Of a DNA stretch of 64,000 nt, positions 35,301 through 46,698 are shown piece by piece. Position 1 is the stretch's first letter, and the number at the start of each line of letters is the position of its first letter. The notes under the pieces were generated by a model, which had not been told where the DNA came from, made no database searches, and saw only the letters and a list, made by a program, of their open reading frames with translations. The position numbers and the translations under genes were made by a program. This stretch comes from Rhizoclosmatium globosum (lineage: Eukaryota > Chytridiomycota > Chytridiomycetes > Chytridiales > Chytriomycetaceae): assembly GCA_002104985.1 (NCBI GenBank), contig MCGO01000036.1:310001-374000 (forward strand), written 5' to 3'.

Positions 35301-38300
35301 GCCTCAGCAACGTGAATACATTCTTTCAACACTTGAATCTGCAAAACAGGCCATCCATATCGAATACGAGAACCTCCAATTCGCGTAGGCACTAAATCAG
35401 ACTGGAGGGGCACACTACTATTCACAACAGCTAGATTCTTTAACGAAGTGGTACGACTCGCTGGTGTATTTGAAGTTACAGCTGGTTTCAAGTTCTGCTG
35501 AGACACCTTTGCGGCAACAGGAGCAGCGGTGACAACAGCCTTGGCAACTTGATTCTTTTTGGAGTCTTTCTGCAAATCGTCCTCATTATCAAATTCATCA
35601 AGCCACTCGTCTTCATCGTCTGAGAACGCAGGGTGTAAAAATCCTGTGTTTGGTACACGGGCTTTGTAGGCTGAAGGGCAGAACTTAATATATCAATATA
35701 AAAAACGGGCAATGAAAACGAACGCTCTTACATCGAATCTTCAATCCAAATACTTCACAAACGCGTTTATAGCTCTGAATCACACCATTCGGCGGCAAGA
35801 TTTGTTTACCAAGGATACCGTCCTCCTTTTGATCATCCATCTTTCCTCGTGTATTATCCATTTCAGTCGCGAACCGCAACTCCCCCTCCCCTTCCTCCAA
35901 GTTGATTGTCGAGTCCCGTTTCCAAGAGTCCATAACAGGTGGAACCACGGCATCTCCATCAGCCTGATCTCGATCACTCACCCGCCCACGACCTCTCCTC
36001 GTCCCCGAAAGACCGTTATACAAACTCGGACGCAACGTTTCCGAAACAACAAGATTCATCTCCCTCAAAAAGAAGGCATGTTTCCTATACCATACCCATT
36101 CAATTCCCCCAAAACAAAACAAAACAAAAACAGTTTACCTTCTGAACCCCATAGCTCCATACACAGCCGCGATATTCGCATACACCCACACACGATCACT
36201 CAACGCCATATAGTCACGACCCATTGTACTCACAAACTGATTCGCCTTCATCAACCACGTATGAACGTCGAGTTTATTCGCCCCAATTCCGTTGTTGAAC
36301 TGGATCCTGTCCCCGGATGCAGCCTGCGCCGCGGCGGGGGCGTTCGGTTGCGCGCCGGAGCCGGTGGGTGCGCCTCCGCTGGATGTTGTGGAGGTGGTTG
36401 TTGACGCGTCGGGGTCGAGCCCGGAGATGAAGGGCAAGGCGGCGCCTTTTACGAGGTATTCGGCGAACCCGAATTGGACCATTCCTTTCAAGACTTTTGC
36501 GACGCGGATGCAGAGTGCGGCGGAGAGGATGGGGATTGGGGAGAGGTTTTGGGAGGGGGCTGTTGTTAGAGCATAATCGTAAACTTGGAGGATTTCGCGG
36601 TGACGGTCTGGAGTTTCTGCCAGGAAGGCGCGAAGGGGTCTATGCGTGAGAAGCGCTGGGGATGTAAGGATGGAGGTGATTGTAGGAAAGTGGAGGAGGA
36701 TTTCGCCTTGTTTAGTGGTTGGCGTGCTTTGGAGGATGAAAAGAGGCTGTTGACGTTGTTAGATAACTAAGCAAATTAATTAACTTACTCCAATGTTGGC
36801 TGAATTCATGATGAACAGGAGGATCGCTGCTTGAAAGGATTCCAAAGTGGCTCCCCACCATACAAAGTCTGAGTTTTGTTTCATAGCCGCCAGACAGGTT
36901 TCGTACCTATAGAACGTCAGTTTCCAGTGAGATAGCACTGCCCTCGTTATACGGCTCGTTCCGTAAAAAGGTCGTTCGCTACGCTCACAGCCTTCACTTC
37001 GCTCACAGCCTTCGTGTATCTCCGCTATAATCATAATGAGCTCCGCTCGTGAACTCGCTGCACAGATTCGCTTCGCGAAAAATCGTTCGCTGCGCTCCCA
37101 CTTCTTTATTTTCTTTGCTCGCTTCGCTCATCCAGTTTTTCCATCCGCCCGTTCGACATTCCTTCGCTTCGTTCCTCGCTTTGTCATGATCTCACTCGTC
37201 AGTGAAACATACGAAGGAATAGCAAGATCAATACGCCCAGCCATCAAATAAAGATCCGTAACCAATTTCATGGCACGCGCCGGAGTTCTCTTCTTGTTTC
37301 GATCCGCATTACTGATAGCAGCACCACTCGTAGGAGAAATAGCATCGTCTTTCGAGGTTCCACTACTATTCAGATTGGCAGTGGATCCTCTGTGTGCATT
37401 GACACTGTAATTTGGAGGAGTGGGGCCGGAAATAATGGGTCGGGATTCTATTTGTTTGACCTGCATTTGGGGTTTTGAATCTATCAGAGTCTCTTGGTGG
37501 ATCGCACTAAAACGGGGGCCACGAACCAAATTCGTGAAACCTCTGAGTAATTCGCTTGTGAAAGAGTTGATGAATGTGGCAAGGTAGAAGGAGAGTTGCT
37601 GGCCTTCATTGGGAATGAGAGTGATTTCCTTCAGTGGCGCTGCGACAAGATCCTTTGACGGATTGAAAGCGATGCATTGATGAACAAGCGAGGAAGGATA
37701 CTAATAGTTTCCCCATAGTGAGTATTTTGAGTATTTTGAGGAGTGAGTGGGTAGTCAATTTACCCTCTTCACTTGTTCATCAAAGACAGTGACACATTCG
37801 GCCAAGTACCGGCGCTGTTCGTCTTCGTTGTCGACCTGAGCACAGTCCGCAATACCAACAACGCCCATGATTCGCGAGTGCATTTGAAAGTCCTCGAGAA
37901 AGACGTGGTCTCTGTTGTACTCGGTGGTGAAGTCGAGAAAGAGGACGCCCGGATGGAACATAGTTTCTGGCGATAGTTTTTTAGGAGCTTAATAAAGAGA
38001 AAGAGAAGTAGAAGCAGAAGGAGACGACGCAACTGTTTCCCACATTCACATTCTCAGGCGACAGTTGGGCTCGCTGGTCCGCCGGTGTTGCATCGCGCAC
38101 GGCCACAACTCCAAACTGAGAAAGAAGATCGACACTGCGCCGGAATCGGTCGCGACTCATTGGTTCTTTTTTGGTTGGTTTGGTTGATTGGTTGGTTAAT
38201 AAGAAGAAACAAACAAACAAAGTACCCTGCTTCGGTGACACTGGAACAACTAGAATTCGGATCTTGGCGGGCGACAAAAGAGGGAAGAAGTCAGTGCCGG

Positions 38301-38328
38301 TGCCGGGCCCGCCTGTCGTTGCTTCCAT
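32316..38328 (-). CDS. TRS120: TRAPPII complex subunit Trs120/TRAPPC9
   Basis: Large subunit of TRAPPII, the Rab11/Ypt31 exchange factor at the late Golgi. Fourteen exons, for example 38226-38328, 37764-37966, 37213-37700, 36789-36906, 36139-36746, 35732-36084, 35293-35670, 34945-35242, 34254-34892, 33876-34202, 33339-33827, 32738-33291 and 32316-32692, plus exon 2 from 38165. The N-terminus has the family signature: PAKIRILVVPVSP, FRRSVDLLSQFGVVAVRDATP, GVLFLDFTTEYNRDHVFLEDFQ and GVVGIADCAQ. The C-terminal third is beta-rich. The 3' end of exon 2 (near 38040) is the least certain junction. No frame breaks seen. The insertion around 35480-35640 is acidic and A/V-rich. It shares an 81-bp divergent promoter with the carboxypeptidase at 38410. 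Confidence 0.9.
36907..37212 (-). other. Unusually long (306 bp) GCGAA-rich intron in TRS120
   Basis: GT-AG intron (GTATGT...CTATAG on the minus strand). It is packed with variants of GAGCGAAGCGAG, GCGCAGCGAACG and GCGAAGTGAAGG, including a direct 14-base repeat (plus-strand CGCTCACAGCCTTC, near 36982 and 37000). Other TRS120 introns are 45-70 bp. Removing it joins ...RIDLAIPS to YETCLAAMKQ, which matches the family. Confidence 0.65.
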
Positions 38329-38409
38329 CTTTTGATGTTGTTGGTCTTGTTGTTGGTGGTGGTTGTCAAGAGAAAATCTTGTGCTGGAAAAGAGAGTACT
38401 CTGTCCAAT
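38329..38409. promoter_or_regulatory. 81-bp divergent promoter, TRS120 / carboxypeptidase 1
   Basis: Only 81 bases separate the ATG of TRS120 (minus, 38328) from the ATG of the first carboxypeptidase (plus, 38410), so both must start transcription within this short stretch or inside each other. No clear TATA box is visible. Start choice is supported on both sides by conserved N-termini. Confidence 0.6.
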
Positions 38410-40459
38410 ATGAGGATAATATTCCTGTTCCTTCTTCTCTTGGCAAATACGATCATGGCTTACGTGCCTCCTCTTCCCCTTGATCGCTTCTCCTGTCCTT
38501 CCTCTGTGCCCTTCAATAATCAGACTGGTCAGTTGATTCTTTCTGGCTGACAACTCCTTCAAACACACAAACCAACCATCCATCCACCTACAACTCAAAT
38601 ACAGCTCAAAACTATGTTGTTTCAAATCTACCAAATGAAACGGAATCTCTCCTTTCCTCATTGAGAGGCCAATATGCTGGCTTTATGCCTACCGTAAGGA
38701 AGATTGCCATAAACACGCGTCGTAGGATTCAACTCCTCTTTATTTAGTCCAATGATTCCGATAATACTGCAAGCTTGTTCTTTTGGTATGAGATCTCATT
38801 GACCTTATATAGAATTTCACTTTCTAATAACGTAAGCTTGTAGGTACTTCCCTTCACTGAACGAATCATCAACAAATCTTGTTATTTGGTTGAATGGAGG
38901 TCCAGGATGGTACCAATATTCCCATTAGCCAACATTCGAACTAATCCCAACCTACAGCTCTTCGTTATTTGGAAGTTTCGAAGAAAACGGTCCTCTCACC
39001 ATGTCCGATCAAGGACAGCTGATAGCAAACTTGAATAGTTGGCACAATCAAGCCAACCTCTTATACCTTGAACAACCTCTTGGAACAGGATTCAGTTTCA
39101 ACAACAACCCCGACATTGGGCCCTTCACAGAATACCAAGTCGCCTCCCAATTCCTCTCCTTCATCAACGGATTCTACGCCGTATTCCCAAACACACAATC
39201 CTGGGATCTCTACATCACCGGCGAAAGTTACGCAGGAACTTACATCCCATACATGGCCACCGCCATAATATACTGCAACAAAACTCTCTTCGACGGTATA
39301 ACCCCTCTCCCCCTGAAAGGAATCGGGATCGGAAACGGATTCATGGACTACAACATCCAAACGGGTCTCCCCAGCATCCAAAACAAGTTTGCATACCTCT
39401 CCGCGACAAACCTGTTCGACTCACACCCACAAGACAAAAAATGGGTCTCTGAACTGCGCGATATGTGCCTTTCTACCCAAAACGCGTCGGAATATCACGC
39501 CTTGCCATATAAATGTGACCCATGGAGCATCGCAAACACATGGATCCAAGACTCTCGCAACGACTTTTTCAACACCAGCACGTGTCTCGACTTGTACAAC
39601 ATTGAAAAGACAATCCCCTGTGGTGATTCCGACACATTCACAGCTCGAAACGGAGCCATCACGAATTACCTGAATGTAAGCAGAAGATTTCTGTAGCTGA
39701 TCCGTCTTTTAATTTATGCCGTTCAATTTTATAGACGTTATCAGTGCGACAAGCACTCCATGTTGACCCAACCGACCCAAATCTTCTCGCAGACCAACCC
39801 TTCCACGTGTGGGGACAATGTCAGGATACCACAATCACACTGAACCGCGATCAATCATACCCATCAAGCGACAGTGTAAAATATATACCCATTTTGGCCC
39901 CACACACCCTGTTCACTCAACCCTCATCCTCCACCCATAGTTCATCCCAACGCTCATAACCGCCGGCCTAAAAGTCCTCATCTTCAACGGCGACAGAGAC
40001 TTCATGATCAACTACATTGGCGTTGAACAAGTCCTCGCGAACCTAACTTGGGGCGGAGCAACCGGGTTCACCACGCCGCGACGCGATTGGCTCGTGAATG
40101 CTGTGAATGCGGGGGAGTATTGGTATGACCGTGGGTTGACGTATATCCGCGTGTGGGATGCAGGACATATGGTGTCTGCTGTAAGTTTTTTTTATTCTCC
40201 AAATATTCGAGAATGAGAATAACTGATTTTTTTTTATTTTTTTTTGGTATATGAAAAGGATCAACCTATTTCCGGGTCGGCTGTCTTGAAAGAGTTGTTG
40301 GCGGAGACTCCGAGTTCCACCGTGTTTGTGGACAGTGCGTATGGGTGGCTTGCTTTGAATGGACCACTTGAGAAATCTGTGGGGTTTCGTCGGAAACGAA
40401 GTATGATGGATTTTACGATGAGGGCGCTGCATTTCCAAAATCAGAAAGTACATCGATGA
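38410..40459 (+). CDS. Secreted serine carboxypeptidase (peptidase S10), tandem copy 1
   Basis: Start at 38410 gives a signal peptide (MRIIFLFLLLLANTIMA). Exons: 38410-38527, 38605-38693, 38748-38785, 38844-38909, 38958-39675, 39735-39875, 39941-40180 and 40259-40459. S10 landmarks: WLNGGPGCSSLFGSF substrate region, catalytic Ser in GESYAGTYIPY, catalytic Asp in NGDRDFMINY, catalytic His in DAGHMVSADQP. It should remove C-terminal residues from peptides in the vacuole, secretory path or outside the cell. The C-terminus ends shortly after the catalytic His with a basic tail (FRRKRSMMDF) and no GPI or TM anchor, unlike copy 2. The frame is intact. Confidence 0.93.
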
Positions 40460-40665
40460 AATCAGAAAATCTCAGTTGCATTTTTAAGACTATTAGAAAG
40501 TAATACGGGAAGAACGAGGAGTGTGTAGCTTCCAAGAAAAAAATAAAGTAAATCTTGTAACAGTGCGCATTTGTTGTTTTTGTGTGATTGACACGAAGAT
40601 CTTGTACAATCGAAAGAGGAAAGGCTCTCGGCGTCTAACTCCCCAGAAAAAACAAAAGCGACCAA

Positions 40666-42593
40666 ATGTCTGCGATGTATCTCCTAGCTACATGGGTTAT
40701 GGTCGTGGCTGTCTCCGCCCAAAGCGACAGATTCACTTGCACATCGACAGTCCCTCCCAACAAAATGACCAAAGACTCTTACAAAGTCACAAACCTTCCG
40801 AACGAGACGGAATCTCTTACTGCAGCTCTCAATGGTCAATATGCGGGGTATATGCCAATAGTTACAGCGAGTCCAGGAGCTGTTGCAGGGGATGGGTTAT
40901 TCTTTTGGTACGTCGGATTCGAGATTTCTAATGTTCTAATCGCCCAACTAACGCGCGTTGGAAAATAGGTATTTCCCATCTATGAACACTTCATCTACTG
41001 ATTTCGTCGTCTGGTTCAACGGTGGACCAGGATGCTCATCTCTCTTTGGAAGCTTCATTGAAAACGGCCCCGTTCGAGCACTCGCAAACGGAACGCTTGT
41101 AGTGAATCAAAATAGCTGGCACAAGCAAGCCAACTTGGTTTACAGTTAATCGCATTTCTTCTACCACCACAAAAAATGATTACTAATGAAAAATACCCAA
41201 ACAGTCGAACAACCATTAGGAACCGGATGGAGCGCCGTGCAGAACCAGAATTCGAGTCCAATGACGGAATATCAAGTCGGATCACAGATGGTCACGTTTT
41301 TGAACGGGTTTTATTCCGTGTTTCCAGAAGCGAAGCCGTGGAATTTGTATCTGACTGGAGAATCATACGCGGGAACGTATATCCCATATATAGCGACCGC
41401 GATCGAAACGTGCAAGACGCTTGTCGACGGTACACCAGTTGAGTTTTTTCTTCAACACCATCTCTTCAAAAGAAAAACAAACAAGCTTAAAAAAACTAAT
41501 CTCAATAGATAAACCTCAAAGGAATTGGAATCGGCGATGGAGTTCTCAACTTCAAAATCCAATTAACACTCTCAAGCGCAATCAACATGTTCGACTACCT
41601 CGTCCAAACGAAATGGTTCACAAACGACACGTTTCGCGAACAGGTCGCGTCAATGGCGGAACAATGTCGCTCCGTGTCTTCAAACGCTGTGTTGGCTCAA
41701 ATCCCGTTCGAATGCGATATGTTTGGAATGATAAACTCGTATGTAACCCCAAGACATAGCGATTACGGGGCTGGTAATACGTGTCTTGACATGTACAACG
41801 TGGATTATATTGTTCCATGTGGGGATAGCGTGGATCATTACTTTGCAAGTGAAAATTTCTTGGGTGTGTATTTCAACGTAAGTGGATTTAAAACATTATG
41901 GATATTGGAAGAGTTTTTTTTTGATGAAATGACCTGGTTATAGACTCCAGCGTTTAGATCTGCAGTGCACGTTGACCCTACACTTCAGCAATCAATCACG
42001 TCCTATACATGGCAAGAATGTAACGACATCACCATCACGGATGCAGGAGACATGGCAAGCGGACCTAGCAGTCAAACCCTCATCCCAGATTTAATCACTG
42101 CAGGTGTGAAAGTAGTGATTTTTAATGGTGATCGAGACTTTGTCATTAATTACGTCGGAGTCGAGGAGTGTTTGGGAAATCTCACGTTCGTACCATTCTA
42201 TATTTCCCAAGTACGATTTTAACATGGTTTAACAGCTGGGCTGGGAACATGGGTTTTCAAAATGATAAGGTTCCGTGGATGGTTAACGGAGTTAATGCGG
42301 GCTATTTCTGGAATGAACGAGGCCTTACTTATATTCGAGTGTTTGATTCAGGACACATGGTTCCGGCTGATCAACCTGTATCTGGATCCGCTCTCTTGAA
42401 AACACTACTTTTACCACAAGCTTCTGCCACAATTTCAGTTGCCGGAGTAGGACCCATTGCTGCAAATGGTGCTGCTGGCATTATTGTAGCTTCCCCCAAA
42501 ACAAATTCCAAAAATTCAGGAACTACAAGTGTAGTTATGCCTTTCCATTTTGGGCTTTTACTTGCTTTTCTCTCCGCTGTGATTATGTTTTAA
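40666..42593 (+). CDS. GPI-anchored-like serine carboxypeptidase (S10), tandem copy 2
   Basis: Signal peptide MSAMYLLATWVMVVAVSAQ. Exons: 40666-40907, 40969-41144, 41205-41437, 41509-41877, 41944-42185 and 42236-42593. Motifs: WFNGGPGCSSLFGSF, Ser in GESYAGTYIPYIA, Asp in NGDRDFVINYVG, His in DSGHMVPADQP. The C-terminus differs from copy 1: an Ala/Ser/Thr-rich stretch and a terminal hydrophobic segment (FGLLLAFLSAVIMF) suggest GPI or membrane attachment at the cell surface. The paralogues share the FFW/YF and N/T intron sites but differ at several others. Confidence 0.93.
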
Positions 42594-42866
42594 TGTTTGT
42601 GGTATTTAGAATCTCGAAATAAAATAGAATGAAATTCAAAGACACATTATGAAAAACATGAGACACATTTCTTGCATGATAAGATAACAACCCAAATCAA
42701 AGAATAGAAAGAAAAAACAAACGATGGAGTTAAAAAGAAGAGAGTCAGTGCAACCGTGTGAAACCAAGAAACATCAAACAATCCAAAAGAAAAAAAGCCC
42801 CACAAAGTGTGCACAACGAATAATTAGAATCCATCCATTAAAAACCCCCCCAAAATAACGCCTTTC

Positions 42867-44265
42867 TCACTTGTCTTCGCCATTATTACCCTTTTTGCCA
42901 GCCGATTCACTCTTCCAAAACCCAACAAGCCCACTAATCCCACTCTTTCGTTCCTCCTCCGTCAACTCCTCCTGTCCTTCAACCTCTTTCTGGTGTTCAC
43001 GAGCAAGCGCTTCGTTCCAAGTCCATCTAGCACCAGCCGCCGCGGCCGCCGCAACACCTGCGACGAACGAAGGGTCCCGTTTTCGAGGAACTGGGACGGG
43101 TGCGTCTGATCCTGCAGTAGCGGATTGTTTGAGGGAGGAAGGGGTGATTGGTGGAGTTGCGGATGGTTTGAGGACGGATGTTCCTGCGTGGGAGTGTGGA
43201 CGGTCGAGGACGTTCCAGCCGGAGAGGAGGCCGGAGCCTGACTTTTGAGGGCGTGGGCGGGGGCGTGGGACTGGTGGTTCTGAGGAAGGGGTTGAGATTG
43301 TTGGTGGTGGGGTTGTGATGGAGAGGGCAGCTGTTGGCATTGAGTTTGCACGTTGAGGGGTGGTTGATGATGGGGAAGATGGGGAAGATGGGGTTGTGAG
43401 TTGAGGGGAAGATTGTTTGCGACGGGGAAGGAGATGAGTTGGGTACTGTGGTTTTGGGTACATAGAAGTTGCAGGAGTCGAGTCTTTGAGTGAGGAAGTT
43501 GATGATGGGGCGACTGGAGGGTAACGGCGCAAGAGTTGGGCCATTGCAGCAGCAGTATTCGAAGATTGAGAGCCTGGAGCAGCATCATCGGCACCGAAGG
43601 AGGAGGCAAGAGCGGCTGTTGACTGAGCCGTCTCAGAGCAATGTCAGGCTTCTCAGGGAAGTCAAACGACTCATGGGTAGTTGGAGACAGAGTGGCAGGA
43701 GCATCCGTAAGCGTATCTGCAATACGAGTAGGACAGTATTCGTATTAGTGATTATGTAGTAGTTGAACATGGTTTAAACGAAACGCACCACTCTGAAGAG
43801 CGCCGTTGATTGCAAGTTCGTATTCCTCCCTCCATCGCTGCAATTCGTTTGTCACTTTCCGCATTTCCATTCGCATGTGCAGCACTTCGATTGCACCTTC
43901 GCGGGTGAGTGGATCGGTTTCGATTGGAGTGCGGTCGTAGTCGTCAACGCCGTGCGAGAAGCCGACATCGACCCAGCCCCAGCTTTTGCGTGGGTGATGT
44001 AGTTAGTAGGTACATTGGATTCATGGTTGAATTGGGAGGAGTAGTGGCTGTAGGGCATTGGTTGGTTTGGCAGTGTATAGCACAGACTGGCAGGAACAGG
44101 AGAGGGTGTTGCTACTCACAAGTTCACCTTCTTCACCTTGGCTACTTCATCCTTCGAAAGCACTGAATCGACAGCTTCCTTGGACGGCCGTGGTGGCAGT
44201 GACCCGGAGTCGCTTGACGGTGGTGGTGTTGGAACCGGAGTTGGGATCTCGCTTTCAACAGTCAT
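42867..44265 (-). CDS. Conserved protein of unknown function, coiled coil plus Pro/Ser-rich region
   Basis: Start at 44265 (MTVESEIPTPVPTPPPSS). Exons 44120-44265, 43789-43982 and 42867-43716, about 395 residues. The second exon reads FWGWVDVGFSHGVDDYDRTPIETDP and then LTREGAIEVLHMRMEMRKVTNELQRWREEYELAI, which looks like a compact conserved motif followed by a coiled coil. The rest is Pro/Ser/Thr-rich and disordered, with a poly-Ala run and a C-terminus WTWNEALAREHQKEVEGQEELTEEERKS. One frame break near 43632 (EKPDIA to SETAQSTAALASS) needs one base. I do not recognise the family. Confidence 0.65.
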
Positions 44266-44699
44266 TCAAGCTTGCCAGCGATTGAGAAGGTTGTCTGAAG
44301 GTGAGTGGGTGGGTGGTTGTGGGTGGCGGGTTTGGATTCCTGCCACTTTTGTGTTTCAGGTTCGTATCAACATCGTTCCAAACAGTGTGTTTCATCAGCT
44401 TCTTCTCGTTATCCGCGAGTATTACTGCTTATAAAGCATATATATCAGTAGCTTGAATTGTTTCGAAAATCCTTATTGTGTATTTGTCATCATTTCGGTT
44501 CAATGTCACAAAAATAAGAAGAGTTGCTTTATTCCTCAGAGAATGAAAGGATGAGATTAACTAAATTTAATTTATGCTTTTCGTATCGGACTCGGACTTT
44601 GGATGCTTTGCATCCAACAGATAGGTTTCCAAATTTGCACATTCAAAACTTAAATCGCCAGAATAACAAAGCCTTCTGGCGATCTTAATTTTGCCAGTG
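44266..44699. other. Intergenic region with two perfect hairpins
   Basis: No gene is visible. It presumably holds the promoter of the 44265 gene at one end. Two inverted repeats lie close together: 44599-44606 with 44610-44617 (TTGGATGC/GCATCCAA, 3-base loop), and 44654-44663 with 44674-44683 (ATCGCCAGAA/TTCTGGCGAT, 10-base loop). Confidence 0.6.
44654..44683. repeat. 10-bp perfect inverted repeat
   Basis: ATCGCCAGAA at 44654-44663 and its exact complement at 44674-44683 with a 10-base spacer, about 40 bp after an 8-bp hairpin. It is visible directly in the sequence; function unknown. Confidence 0.85.
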
Positions 44700-46097
44700 C
44701 TGTCATTGCAGGGGCAGCAGTGAACGATCCGATCACTCCAGTAATATCGTTAACCAAGGTTTCAATGCAGCCGTGACAAAGGACCCGACTGGTCGACCAA
44801 ACATTTTTCAAACAACTACAACCACTGAAGCGACCTTAATGGTACTTACCCAAGCAACAAGGGCTCCACCTGCCGCAACTCTGTTGTCAACCCTTGCTAC
44901 GAATATAGCGATGCAACTCATGTACTACCTTTGGGTTTTATTGGGGGTTGGAAAACATTACTGCCAGAGTCTTTTATTCCAATACTCCATTAGGTCTTAA
45001 GGTATCGTTTTCCCTTATCAATTCAGTCAATACTGGTAGCATGAGTTCCATCTGGTTTGTCGCGTCTATCCAACAAAGCCCAAGCCCCTTCGTTCATGTG
45101 AACGTATTTTCAAGCCAGATACCTATTGCAGCATTTGACATTGAGTACATCCAATGTTCCATTCACCATTATCATTGTAACTGCAGCCAAAGACGTTCCG
45201 CATCCCGTTGTATTCAAATACGACAACTACTACCTCTTGCACATCGTCTTCCTCAACACTTTTCACACATCTTCCAGATCTTCAACCTCCTTCACGAGCT
45301 CCTCCACCAGCTCCTCAACTAACTCTTCCACCAGCTCGACAACAAGCTCAACAACAAGCACAACCACTCAATCACCAAGACTCCCAAGTCCCACACCATC
45401 CGAGTCCCGCGAAATGGGATTCATCGGAATCGCGCCTGACACAACACTCGAAATGGATTGGGTCTTGTTGACCAATGACGTAGCTGTTTTTTATGTTGAG
45501 TGGATCTTGGACTTAACAAATTCAAAGGCCAAGGTGCTTGATATTCTCCAACCACAAACTTCGATACCAGTATTGTCGGTATGGACAACCGCCTATACTC
45601 GTGTCCAACACTTTCAACTGATGCCTAGTTGTGCAAATTGCTGGCTGATTCAGCTGATGTAAAATCAAGAGTATTGGGTATCTTCCTGGCACCAACTTGG
45701 CTCCTAAGGATATTTACCTCGGTGTTGGATTGAATAACCAGTTGTACACTCGAGAATATCTTTCTGCGGCCTGGGCTCTTGTTCCAAACTTGGGATCTGT
45801 CGTCGATATTACTTGACCAATAGGGTGATTCTCGGAACAGCTCCTGATGGACACCTGTACACCAAGAAAACGTTGGACTCTTCATTGGAATGGGTTCCAA
45901 ACTCTTCTTGTGTTTCAGGCACAGCTCAATTTGATCTTGGCGGACCTGTAGGTGGCGATAATGGTGGTCCAATTTATGGAGTCGGAAGCGATAACGCGAT
46001 TTACCAGAAGCCAAAGGAGGACTTGACTGCGAATTGGGTGTTGATTCCCAACTCCAACGCGGTTTTTAACGTTGCAGTAGGGTATCTCACGGAATGA
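44700..46097 (+). pseudogene. Broken tectonin-like beta-propeller gene with Ser/Thr-rich linker
   Basis: No single frame runs through, but protein-like segments follow one another on the plus strand in changing frames. Around 44960-45150 there is a beta-rich stretch (ITARVFYSNTPLGLKVSFSLI). Around 45260-45400 there is a Ser/Thr-rich linker. After that come repeats of the type G-I-x-x-D-x-x-L-x(2-7)-W-V: GIAPDTTLEMDWVLL, GVGLNNQLYTREYLSAAWALVPN, GTAPDGHLYTKKTLDSSLEWVPNS and GVGSDNAIYQKPKEDLTANWVLIPNS. This periodicity is that of tectonin-type propellers, which often bind glycans or lipids. There are at least three frame changes after 45400. It could be a decayed gene or a real gene with assembly indels. 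I do not propose a joined protein. Confidence 0.5.
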
Positions 46098-46698
46098 AAG
46101 AAAGCTGCCAGAGTTTTTACACAGAGCTCATTTATATCTTTTCAATTAAAGCTCTATTATATCCAATTTGACAACGTTTTTGAGCATTTCGTGAAGTTCC
46201 TGTTACCCCATATTTGTAAATGTCATGCCTTTCCTTGACGGAAGCTGTTCTTGCCGTAGGTTACGCCACAACTTAGCTAACAAAAACAGCACAATCACAG
46301 ATGCACAGCCACCTTTCCAAGAATTTTTTGGTGACGCCACCAAAGTCCATAAATTTTTAATAGCCACTACTTATCACAGCAACATCGCTACTTTCTCCCA
46401 CAATTTCCGCATGCGAATTTAGTTTACTATCCGGATCTTAAGTTTAATGTTCAAACCTCAATTTTTCCCTTATCATGAAGTGAGGGGCCCCTTAACCAAA
46501 TTTTTTTGAGCATCAGCGCCGCGACAATTCAACACAACCAAAAGCGCCTCCCAAGAGAGACCAAGAGACACTTTCAGCGCTGGCAGTCACTTGATATACC
46601 AACTAGCATCAAACATTGTCACATTGACACTCGTAGGCAAGTGAATTCACAGTATGTTTACCCAATTTAACCACTAAGCATCTATACAGCAGACCAAG
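46098..46698. other. Intergenic, no gene seen
   Basis: A/T-rich. Short frames only. It likely contains the 3' end of the propeller gene and the promoter of the type II membrane protein at 46699. Confidence 0.5.
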
